64,000 nt of DNA from NCBI GenBank assembly GCA_002205965.3, contig NADL03000607.1, forward strand, positions 434,001 through 498,000, read 5' to 3'. Under the pieces are notes generated by a model. The model did not search any database. It was given only the letters and a program-made list of their open reading frames with translations, and was not told the DNA's origin. The DNA is from Kappaphycus alvarezii (Eukaryota > Rhodophyta > Florideophyceae > Gigartinales > Solieriaceae). A program made the translations under genes and the position numbers. Below, piece by piece: positions 52,472 through 61,980 of the stretch; within the stretch, counting starts at the first letter, position 1, and every line of letters begins with the position of its first letter.

Positions 52472-53899
52472 TGTTAGGCGCGTGCTGATAGGAACGGATT
52501 TTTTGTCGCCGTCATCTGCAGACTTTTAGTTTACTGTACTACCTCACCTTGTCCAAAATTGCTTATAGTTCCGGTCCTTCCTCGTCCTCCGAGAGCCTTG
52601 CTTATCATTACCGCGGTCCTCTCCAAATTCACTTCCATTTTATCTAGATATTTTTATACTGTATCTACCCCTCTGAATCGATTCCGAATGAAGTTCTTTT
52701 CCCCTCTTTGCTCACCTCCTCCTCCAAATTCGCTTTTTTGAGAAAAAGCGCGCAAATGCACTACTACAAAATCCCTTGCAGATTTATTTTACCTATTCCT
52801 AATCTATAGCACCTGCCCCGGGAGCCTATTTAAACCCCTTTATTCCAAGTTTCAAACGTCCCCGATCATTTTACTCATCACCCCTCTCCCCCACACACTC
52901 AAAACACCCTCTATTGCCTCCCATTCCCAAAAGCCTACCAAAATGAATAATCTATCCCCCTCGAAAGTCATATCCAAAAATCGCCATCCCCCTACCCCAT
53001 TTCGGACCTACTGACCGTGATGACTACCTGCGCCGGCAAACCAAAAAGAGGGTGATCGAATTCGTGCGTCGCCTTTTTTTTGAGGATGAGGTGGGACATC
53101 GAGGAGGGAGCTGGGGAGACCTTCGAGGAGTGGGTAGCCCCTGAATTGGTCTACGAGGTTAATAACGGGGAGGATGATGAGGAGGAAGAAGAGGAAGAGG
53201 ACGAGGACGAGGACGAGGACGAAGTGGATGGGGAAAAAGGGGAGATGGAAAGTGTTGGAGTGGTGGGGCCTGGACTGGAGAGTATGGAAAAAGTAGTGCC
53301 GACGCTGGAACCGGATGGAGATATCTTTAGTAGTTTAGATATCTCCAAGGAGGAAATAGAGAGCTATGAGCCGTTCGCAGATATTTGTGGGGACTGCTTG
53401 GACAGCATGGATATTTTGGAGGAGTTGTTTGGATCTGATTTAGAGAATGGGAAATAAGAGGACCTCATTGATTGTTGGTTTCTGAAGTATCTTTTGTTTA
53501 GAGTATTTCGTCCACACAAATAGTTTTTATGCATTTCCTGGTACCTTCTGTAGTTTTGTTCGGACTTTAGGGGTAGCCAAAAGTCTATATAAGCTGAGTA
53601 CACTGCTTCCTCATGGAGAGGTCAAGCAAGTTGGCAGACAACTTCAAGCCAAGTCCTGAGTAGTAGGGAGTTGAGAGTCAACTTCAGACCCAAGAAACCT
53701 TTTTCCTACGCTGCTCACAGAGCATCAGTGGTAGACCCTGCCCCTTTCATACTTGCTTGTAGCCCTCTCAACTCTCTTCCATATGCACTCCTTTTTGTTC
53801 GTTCAACTATACCACGGAAGCACTTTTGTCGCTTGCAACACCTCCTTCTTGGGGTAGCTGGTTCTTACTATCTCTTCTTCCGACGATTTAACCCTATCA
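52472..53899 (+). repeat. 1,428-bp solo LTR carrying an ORF
   Basis: GAGGT at 52467-52471 and 53900-53904 flanks TGTTAGGCGCGTGC ... AACCCTATCA. Its last 340 bp match the Gypsy-1 LTR (GGTAGACCCTGCCCCTTT, TTTTGTCGCTTGCAACACCT). TATA box TATATAA at 53586-53592, so almost 1.1 kb upstream of it would be U3. That U3 contains the acidic ORF at 53080-53457. No internal region or second LTR is present. Confidence 0.82.
53080..53457 (+). CDS. Acidic protein encoded in the U3 part of a solo LTR (125 aa)
   Basis: The frame is MRMRWDIEEGAG, EEWVAPELVYEVNNG, an Asp/Glu run (residues 31-47), a Gly/Val segment and a Leu/Asp/Glu-rich C-terminus (LDISKEEIESYEPF, ILEELFGSDL) resembling acidic activation regions. 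Upstream, in another frame across a T8 run, YLRRQTKKRVIEFVRRLFF suggests the original protein began further 5'. A diverged relative lies at 57.43-57.66 kb. No known domain; function unknown. It could be a captured host gene or an accessory gene of the LTR family. Confidence 0.5.
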   Translation: MRMRWDIEEGAGETFEEWVAPELVYEVNNGEDDEEEEEEEDEDEDEDEVDGEKGEMESVGVVGPGLESMEKVVPTLEPDGDIFSSLDISKEEIESYEPFADICGDCLDSMDILEELFGSDLENGK

Positions 53900-54450
53900 G
53901 AGGTCACGACAAAAGATTGATATCTTCTCTTCTTTGCATTTCGCGACCCATTCAGAGAGGACATCGGGTTGAAGACCCTGACTATCTTGTTAAAGGGAAC
54001 GAGGGGATTCAAGAAGGTGACATCAAGAAAGTAGGTCCCTCCGCTGCTTCCCATTGCTTGGATGTCCATTCTCGTGCAGTGGAGACTATGGCGTGGCTCT
54101 AGGACAGGATGACGAGCAGCTCTTGCGAGGTCTTTTGCCAGAAGGGTGACCTGGCGATCATGTTGGGTCATCCTGTTTCCTTCATGCAAGCACTGCGTGA
54201 GGTGATCGCCGTATAAATCGACTGTTTCCAGCGCTTCCTTCTCGGGCATGGAATGTCAGGGTGAAAAACTGGGACTTGGCACTAGTATTGAAGCCACACC
54301 GAGAATTACCGAGGTTCGATGCTTGTCTCGAGTCCGGGGCATTGGGGACAAAACTCTCATTCTGTAGTACCGGGGAGGGCCATAGATGCGCAAAACGAAT
54401 GCCTCCTAAAAGGTAACTTGCACAGCTTGACTCCTGGTACTGCAACTGTG

Positions 54451-55035
54451 GCGACCGGTTTGTAGACTCAAATTTACTTTGTCCGACGACAGCGGCCTCC
54501 TCAAATTTTCTTACTTTAAATGTCTGAAATAATGAATGTTGATCTGCGATCTTAGATCAACAGTGCTCCTCGTTAGTGTGCATGACCATGCATTCTCTTT
54601 TGGGTACCTAAATTGCTAGTAGGTCTCTGAATTGCATGTTCCCCTTTTAGGGTCGTTTCTTTTATGGATCTCCCGTATCTAGCTACCTTCTGTTTTTACC
54701 TACGTTTAAGTATTTTTAGTGTTACCTAAGTTAGACTGATTAAGTCCTGTGAACACTAAGTTCATTGGCACCACGTTTGGACAACGGAAAAAGCTCCAAA
54801 CTCTGTTACTTTGTTTGTTCCATTTGTGTTCGATCCTTCAGCCATTCTTTGTTGAAATGTACAGTACAGTGAATACGATGCCGAAACGATATATCCCGTT
54901 GCATGACACACAGTCGCAAAACACTGCAACCACTACCTCGCCTACTCCTGACCTTGCTCCTGACGATCTAGCGCCTCATCTACCTTCCCCAAAAACGCCA
55001 CCCCTCGGGAAACCGTACTAAACCGTAGTCCCCTA
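54451..55035. other. No confident gene
   Basis: A + strand stretch at 54749-55021 (90 codons) has a Pro/Thr-rich end (APHLPSPKTPPLGKPY) and no recognised domain. Nothing else. Confidence 0.35.
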
Positions 55036-55045
55036 CTGATCACGT

Positions 55046-55130
55046 CTTTTTCCGCCGCCTTGCTTCCTTCGCTGCTTCCCGTCGCGTTTCCTCAACTCAA
55101 CAGGAGCTCCACGACTTCGTTACCCGAAAA
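55046..55130 (+). repeat. LINE-C C-terminal fragment
   Basis: TTTTTCCGCCGCCTTGCTTC, then TTCGCTGCTTCCCGTCGCG and AACAGGAGCTCCACGACTTC match 16483-16557. Confidence 0.65.
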
Positions 55131-55137
55131 TAAATTT

Positions 55138-55503
55138 TCATTATGGATACATTGGTCTTCAGCAACCCTTCGAATGTAAAATTGATTCAATTCTTAAACT
55201 AGTATATATAAACTCTTATTTTTCATTTTGGAGAGAATTTAAAGCGGTATTCACGATATGCCTCCATTTTTTTGAGGATAACCGACTGATCATAGAAAAC
55301 TTTTTTTAACGTTAGCCTCTGAGCCTAGGCGGTTGACTCGGCCCCTTCTATACTGCCTTGTAGCCTAGGGATACCTTCCTTTTTCATCTCTTCTCGTCGC
55401 CAGAGCCACACTTTGGTAGCACTCTTGTCGCTTGCAACGCCTCCGTCTTGGAAAAACTAGCTCTGAGAATATCATCCTCGGTAGATTTATCCCTACCTGA
55501 TCA
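55138..55503 (+). repeat. Diverged LTR fragment of the Gypsy-1 type
   Basis: GTAGCACTCTTGTCGCTTGC and AACGCCTCCGTCTTGG parallel the end of the Gypsy-1 LTR, as does GATTTATCCCTAC near 55484. CTGATCACGT at 55036-55045 and 55497-55506 brackets this and the LINE-C piece. The left edge is unclear. Confidence 0.5.
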
Positions 55504-55589
55504 CGTGTTTTATTCCTCAGTACCGACCAGGGCAAACAATACAGAATTTAATTTGCTGTACTTCTGTATAATCACGTCTGGATAGAGAC

Positions 55590-56260
55590 TTTATACTGAC
55601 CTTGAAGGGGCTGCTGACCACCAAGCAGTAAACTTCAGCAGCGAAAAGAGCATATGTTGTCTTTTAAAACCCACAGAGCTAAGTTTTTCGACCGCTTTGA
55701 CAAGTTTCTTATGGAGTGCGATAATGTGCCTGTCATCGTGGTACCAGAGCTGAAGTACAGAACTCTGCCGTCTCTCGAGAACTCTTGATCTCATAGGAAC
55801 TTTTATTCCTATGAGCTCAAGAGTTCTCATATTTTGATGATCATAGGGTGCAGCAGCAGCTCAAAAAGGAGGCCCTCGAATTTTTCTATCTGGAACGTGT
55901 AGCAGACGTTTCTTATGGTGTGACGGCCAATCTACAGGATTGTTGGCTCGTTCCTAGCAGTAAGAAACTCAAGATTGTAATTCTCGGAGATAGCTGCCGT
56001 AGCGATTTGAGAAGAATGGTTCTGTTACACATGTCAAAAGCGTTCGTGAGGTCAGCAGTCAACAGCATATACTCTGGAATACTGCTACACTCCTGAATAA
56101 TTCTTCGGATTCGACGTACAACTCTTTTGGTAGCCTAGTAGATGGCGAAACATACTTCAAGGATTTGCAGGTAATCAATGGAGCGACCTGAGAGAATGAT
56201 ACTGAGTGCCATTTGCAGAGCGTGAGGAAAGGAGAGGAAAATTGGCTGTTCATACCGGTA
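55590..56260 (-). pseudogene. LINE-B RT fragment
   Basis: On -: YMLLTADLTNAFDMCNR (motif A) and LRQLSP near 56080-56000, then LQLWYHDDRHIIALHKKLVK (motif C, 55770-55700) with both Asp present. Motif B is lost in a rearranged, palindromic stretch at 55777-55828. Confidence 0.68.
55777..55828. repeat. Inverted repeat, 21-22-bp arms
   Basis: GAGAACTCTTGATCTCATAG (left) and CTATGAGCTCAAGAGTTCTC (right) pair with about one mismatch around a 9-nt loop. Confidence 0.7.
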
Positions 56261-56546
56261 AATCAGACTATAAGCCCCTGTTATTTTCGCAGTTTATCAG
56301 CATGGCTGACTTTTAAGATCGAGAGGGGTTAGAGATTATTACTTTAAGATGAGAAGGGGCTAGTTTGTCCACAATAGTGACTCAGTAAGAGAAGCTATAT
56401 TACTGAGGCACTTTTAAATATACCGTACATTCATACAAGTTGACAGCTTACGAGCTTATCTGTTACTGTAAATGAAACCCCCATGACACCCGTTTGGAGT
56501 TATCAGGAATAAAGTATGATGGAGCAAAGAGATTAATTTCATACGA

Positions 56547-56870
56547 TTGATGGTAACCGCAGCACATTGTTGTAACTATGAGATGAGAACGAGAGAAGAA
56601 GATGAATCACGGAGGGAAGGAACTTTGAAGGTGTCCGCAGTGAATGAGGTAGTCACCGTGAGCGCATATGGTTTTCAAAAACCCGAACATCGGGTAGTGG
56701 TTCTTTGTCCGAAAAATGAGACCTTGCAAAAGCATCTGAACAGTACAGAAAAGTGCAAAATATTAGTATCTGTATTCAAACCTGCCCTGAGAGTACTGTG
56801 GACCCATTATTTGGATCTAGGTGATTTCTTTGAGGTACAGAAGACACGTGTGCATCTTTCGCCTAAATAA
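56547..56870 (+). CDS. Unrecognised open reading frame (107 aa)
   Basis: Basic/acidic mixed composition (MRTREEDESRREGTLKVSAV; PEHRVVVLCPKNETLQKHL), no known motif, no neighbour context. It may be part of a decayed element or chance. Confidence 0.2.
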   Translation: MMVTAAHCCNYEMRTREEDESRREGTLKVSAVNEVVTVSAYGFQKPEHRVVVLCPKNETLQKHLNSTEKCKILVSVFKPALRVLWTHYLDLGDFFEVQKTRVHLSPK

Positions 56871-59800
56871 TACTCTTGATGCTCTGCAAAATGAATGTTA
56901 CCGGTCAATTTCTTCTGCGATTGAGGGTTGTACCAAAAAATAACGGAAGAATGCTTGTCTAGATGGCAGCACGATGGCTTCTGTTTAGCGAGAAACTCAA
57001 GATATTATCTTTACGCGCAGAAATTACCTCCTCTCACATCTCTGTCCTCACTTTATTTTCTTTTTTTTCCCCCTTTACTTCTTTTTTTACGAGAGTAAAT
57101 TAAAATTTCGTTATAGTCCTTTTTTTTCTCATTTCTGTCTTTATATGCGCTTTACTTCTGTTATGGCAGAAGCTTTTTTAGTTTATCCGTTTATTTGATC
57201 TTCTTCGCACTGAAATATCTTTTTCTATAATTAATGTCTCCACACGTGATTTTTTCTATGAATTACACTTTTAAAGGCGGTTTTAATAATTCCCACTAGA
57301 AGTCTAATTTACCCCTACTTTTTTTGCTTCTGCGGGCCTGCTAGTCTAAACCTTTTGTCGCCTTTGAGACACGGTGGGCGCCGCCTAAAATTTATCCACA
57401 TCACTACAACAACAGAAACTTGACAAATTACTCCCCTTGACAGCCATCATGCACGGAATACCCCCTTCTCGCCCCATCATCGTCTTCCTTTTACTACTTC
57501 GAGCCCAATCCACGTAAAGGACTACCTCTGTCGTCAAACAAAAAAATCATTTTATTCAGCTCGTTGCTCAGGAATCATTGGGGGAGGACTCGGAGGAGAA
57601 GGATAGTAAGGAAGTGGAGTTCTTGAACGAGTTGATGGCAGCAGAGTTGATCAACGGGTGACGAATTACTGATAGAGATTTCTTACAGCAGGTATGGAGA
57701 CAATGCATACACATTTGTACCCACTGATGAATTTCCAGGTGTTACTACACTATCGTTAATTCCTACATATAATGCCAAATAAATTGAAAGCGTTTCAGTA
57801 TCTTTGAGGTCCATTGATTTGAGATACACACAGTTAAGATTTTTAAAACATGACCGCATTTTCTTTTAAACTTGAAATCATTTGTAATTTCATCAACTGT
57901 TATTATTTTTCAGAGTTCATGCTTTGATTGAATTCGCTATCCGAGAATCTGATTTTCCTCAAAATTTTTTATTTACTATTGATTTCTATCATAGTGAATT
58001 TCATGAGTATACAATACGATAGAGTCTTCAATATTCTTTTAAATGGCTAAAATAGACCTTCTTATCAAATAAGATCATATTATGCGGTCTTTTTTATTTA
58101 TGGGTCGTTACAACAGAGATAATTCAAATTTTTGCATAATTTAAGGTGCTATTAATAATTACTCATCTACAAAATGACAGGTTGATTTCCCGCTTTGAGT
58201 TACAGATTTTTCGGTGTCTAAAAATGTGACTATTTGACAATTTAACGGTTTTTCTATTAATAACCTATATAGAGGATGAATGTGCTTTTAAAAAGATGAA
58301 AGAAACTCAATCGCAAAAAATATTTAGGAAAAAAAGTAGACACCATGTCATAAAACGAATTATAGAATCACGACTCTGAATATATAAATCTCTGCGGAAA
58401 TATAGGATGAATTTTAAACTATTTCATCTCATATCTGTAATTAAGGAAAAGAAGTGAGCTAAATTCAGTCCGTTTTAGAAATCAGTTTCATGCAATATAT
58501 TTTTACAGCTTAATTGTCAAAAAAGTGGTTTTATTACTTCTTTGATAAGATTAGACGGGTTCAACATTGAGAAATTTGCATTTGTACACATTCATATTCT
58601 CATAGAGGGCTTATATATGAAATTATAATGCGAAGTAAGAGTTTCAGTTTAGTATTTGGCAATAAAGTTTTGAGTCAATTGTAGAAATTGTATCAAATTG
58701 AAATGTAAGAAGATGTTTATGAATTCATTATATCTTCAAAGGACTCATAACTTCTTTTGTTTTTACCTTTCGCAGTGACTGTTTGGAAATGAACCTGTTC
58801 TTCAACTGCAAAGAATCTACGATTTTCTGCAAAAAATGTAATTTCGATAATATGTAATACTAGGCGAAATATATTAGGCTAAAGTTATATTAGTGATTAA
58901 TCTTTCTTGGAAACGGATACTGTTGGGTAGCTTTCGAATAAATTTGACTTATTTTATATCAATACTGCAGTAACATATTAAAAAAACGTACGGAAAAATT
59001 AATTTCAAGTGTGCAGCTCGAAAAATTTTTGTAATTTACTATACCAGCCTTACAAGAAAATTACGCAAGTATAACTTATTTCATTTTCTACCCGGAAGTT
59101 TAGTACAATTATATATATCTTTTGAGAAAATTTTTTAAGTGTAGCTTTTGTAGTAATTCTCTGTTTTATTTTAGTTTCTCTCAAATGAATATTTGTTTTA
59201 ATTATCTCTCAGCAATAGATATATCTCATTATTTTAAGATTTTTCAGTAATTTTGGATAGCTATAACACAATTTATATAATTGTTTTTGTTCTAGTCAAA
59301 CTGCAATGTGATAAAGCTGACCTAGTTGTGTTTATAATTTCCATTTGCTACCCGAAAAGTTTTTTTACTAAATAGCGCTATATAGAAATCGCAATTTTTC
59401 ATTCCAACCGCCAAATTTTTGTATTTATCGGAAAGATTGTTTTTATCCCATGGTTGCTAATCTTTTCTGTGAACATTTCATCCTTACATGAACTCCAGAA
59501 ACTAAATCTGCACATATAATCCTTCATTAATCACCAAACCTTATCAAGTCTATCTTTATAGCATTTTTATCGAAGCGATTTCCAATAGAGATTAATTCAT
59601 TTTGATCTACTGTTATCGACGAGGTACCACTGCAAGCTTCAGAAATTCCGAAAAATCTTAGTTCACCTTATTATAAACGCAAAAACATCGAAGATTTATT
59701 TTCTTTAGTTTTACATAGTTTGGGAAACGGATACTAAAGAATAATTCCATTTTTAATGTTTTAAGTGTGCTCTTCTTGCCGGACTCAATTGGACGGGATA

Positions 59801-60658
59801 ATCGAAAATATTTCTGTATTTGGAATTCTGTAAAATTTGGTAGTAATCTTCGGACTGAAACCTCTCAAGGAGAATGATGGCTTAATTTTTTTCAAAATGT
59901 TTAGGCACTGAATTTTCTTTGCTTTCCGTAAAAGTTAAAAAATATATATCTATAGAACTACGTAAAATCCTGCAATAATTTCAAGTTCCTGTCCTTCCCT
60001 AGTATTGGAAAGGAAATCATAGAGCACTATAATTTGGCAGGCTTTATATTTAAAGCAAGAAGTTACGGAAGGAGTAAAATGAAGGAAGGATTTTTGTTCC
60101 GCCAAATATAGCTACAGGGGCTCATCATTTCATATAATAAAGGGAGCTCGAAAAGTGGGCTCTGAATACTTATCATCTGTATGCACTAAAAAGTCCAATT
60201 CTGCCTGCCTCATGGCCGGACTCCTGTCCGTGCCTAGGGTGACGCGGCCACGCCGCAAACTTTGTAACCTCCTACCCACTCACCTTAGTCCCTAATGGAA
60301 TATGTGGACTAGCCTCAAGAAATGAAACTACTTTCCAAGTAATAAATTACCCAAAGTTTCCCCCCAAAATATTTCAGTATATTTTTATAATGTTTTATTT
60401 GAAAGTGTAATAGAAAATCTCCTCCTTTGAAAATGAAAAAATGTAGGCATGGTGACAGAAACATTTTTGAATCGCTATCGCACAAAACTTAAACTCAAAA
60501 ATATTTAAAGATTTTCATTAATTTTTCTATAATATTGGCTGTAGTAAACATACTGCATCGATCGAACTTCTACACAAGATATGCAGTACATTGTTTCTCT
60601 TTTACCCCTCTACGTTCCTATGCTTGCAAATATATATAAATAAATCAAACTCAATATA
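56871..60658. other. AT-rich gene-poor region (3.8 kb)
   Basis: No open stretch of 60 codons on either strand. Base composition drops from mixed to strongly AT-rich at about 57.0 kb. The one coding trace is the relict at 57.43-57.66 kb. Confidence 0.6.
57430..57662 (+). pseudogene. Relict of the LTR-borne acidic-protein gene
   Basis: P-x2-R, then DYLCRQTKK (57519-57545) corresponds to DYLRRQTKK at about 53022-53048. After a slip in the A7 run the frame reads FIQLVAQESLGEDSEEKDSK, EVEFLNELMAAELING and stop, comparable to FEEWVAPELVYEVNNG. Similarity is moderate and spread over both parts, which argues for a real protein family. Confidence 0.45.
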
Positions 60659-61186
60659 ATGGGGATTGGCATATACAGAACTGTAGTATTTCGGTACGAA
60701 TTTCTGTGGCAAGCTGTTTTTACAGCTAACCTACCGAAACAGCAGAATTGCAAATTTTATTCTGCAAGTGATGTACCGAAGCGCAGTTTCGGAACAGCTT
60801 GGCGCCAATTCGCGCTTGTCAACCGACTTTTTCTGCTTTGACGCCAGGTAAGTGGTGGTTGATCAGCTCTATCGCGCTCAAGAGCGACAGGCTCCATGAA
60901 TTATAGAATAAAATTGAAATGTAATTTGATTCCCCAGTTGTCTGCCCAGTTACAACCAACATCCGGAGCGTTTGTCATAGACCGTTCCGAGAAAACCGAG
61001 CTCATCACCGAATAGAGCTCTGTTGCTACTCGGTTAGAACTTTTGGTGCTCCAGGTAGATCAAAACTCTCCCATTGTACCTACAACCGCTTCCCTATAAC
61101 AATATGAACTCTAAAAATCCCCTATCAGTGCACTAACTGGGTTGTCAGTTTGAGATCTGCAGTTCCGTGGTGCGTCCAGACGCAAA
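60659..61186. other. No confident gene
   Basis: A 60-codon + strand stretch at 60659-60841 has no recognised motif. Composition is mixed. Confidence 0.35.
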
Positions 61187-61980
61187 TTGAATGCGTTTAC
61201 AGAACTGCCGCCATTGAAAGAAGTACAATCTGCAAATGATAATCTTCCTACGCATGGAGAAACAGTGCTTCGTTTCACAGAAGTAGCAAAACTTTTTAAC
61301 ACTATCGAGCTTGTCAACTGGCTGACAGACAGCAAATATTCTCAGGGTTTTTCGAAGCTACTCTTTACCAAGTTCAAGCGGGGGTCAAAGAAAGAGTAAG
61401 CACATCTAGGATGACAGAGGAATGCGGAGATTTCGAGCAGTTGTTTTACGACGTGTTGATAGAGATGGATGGGTTCAAGACACTGCGAAACGCCTAAAAG
61501 GTAGAAGCTCAGGAAAGAGGAGACATCCTACTGGCTGCTGGAGGAGAAATTAGGGACACAGCAATGTACAGAAGCAGAAGGTGCGGTGAACGAGAACATT
61601 CTACAGATTACGAGGATGAGGGAACAAGGGACGGCTCGAGCAAGAAACGCAACACATTGCCACAAAAAAACGGCGAGTGTAATGGAATGAGCTATCAATG
61701 AAGTTGAAAAAGCTGAGCAACAGCTCGTAGAATTGACAACTTATCAAGAAGTCAAAGATAAAGAACTTCTGGAGCTTGAAATACGACAGGTTGATTGCGA
61801 AGAAAATTGTATCACGCTTGGAGAGGGACGCATAGAAGGAGATATCTTCGCGGCAGAATATCGCAGCAAGATTAAGAGGCGTAGGGTAGAACTATAAATG
61901 CACCGATTCAAAGCAAGAGCAGGTGCGTGGGAGAAGCTTCTTCATAACACCGTCTCAGAATGGAGGTGCGACGAAGCATG
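61187..61980 (+). pseudogene. Decayed coiled-coil protein gene
   Basis: Coding-like pieces follow one another: MNAFTELPPLKEVQSANDNL (61187-61399), then MTEECGDFEQLFYDVLIEMDG (61411 on, other frame), then in frame 2 EEKLGTQQCTEAEGAVNENI, and AINEVEKAEQQLVELTTYQ, KDKELLELEIRQVDCEEN to a stop at 61899-61901. The last two have heptad-like Leu/Glu spacing typical of coiled coils. Several stops and at least one frameshift. No family recognised. Confidence 0.45.

Larger units (their letters stand above)
52107..54450 (-). pseudogene. LINE-B 3' half with a nested solo LTR
   Basis: On - from 54450: RT-distal block (GFNTSAKSQFF), LDLYGDH-type knuckle remnant (VDLYGDHLTQCLH), QHDRQVTLLAKDLARAARH, endonuclease RMDIQAMGSSGG and FLDVTFLNPL (RPD changed to RMD), then the solo LTR (53899-52472), then the 3' region to the tail at 52150-52185. 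It confirms the protein order proposed for the + strand copy at 14-17 kb. A second, + oriented tail module abuts it at 52107-52150. Confidence 0.8.

Noticed and set aside
53151..53348. Poly-Ser ORF on the - strand
   Set aside because: It is the complement of the Asp/Glu codon run of the acidic ORF.
52472..53899. Complete small LTR element (TRIM-like)
   Set aside because: No second LTR copy, primer-binding site or polypurine tract inside; a solo LTR explains the ends and TSD better.
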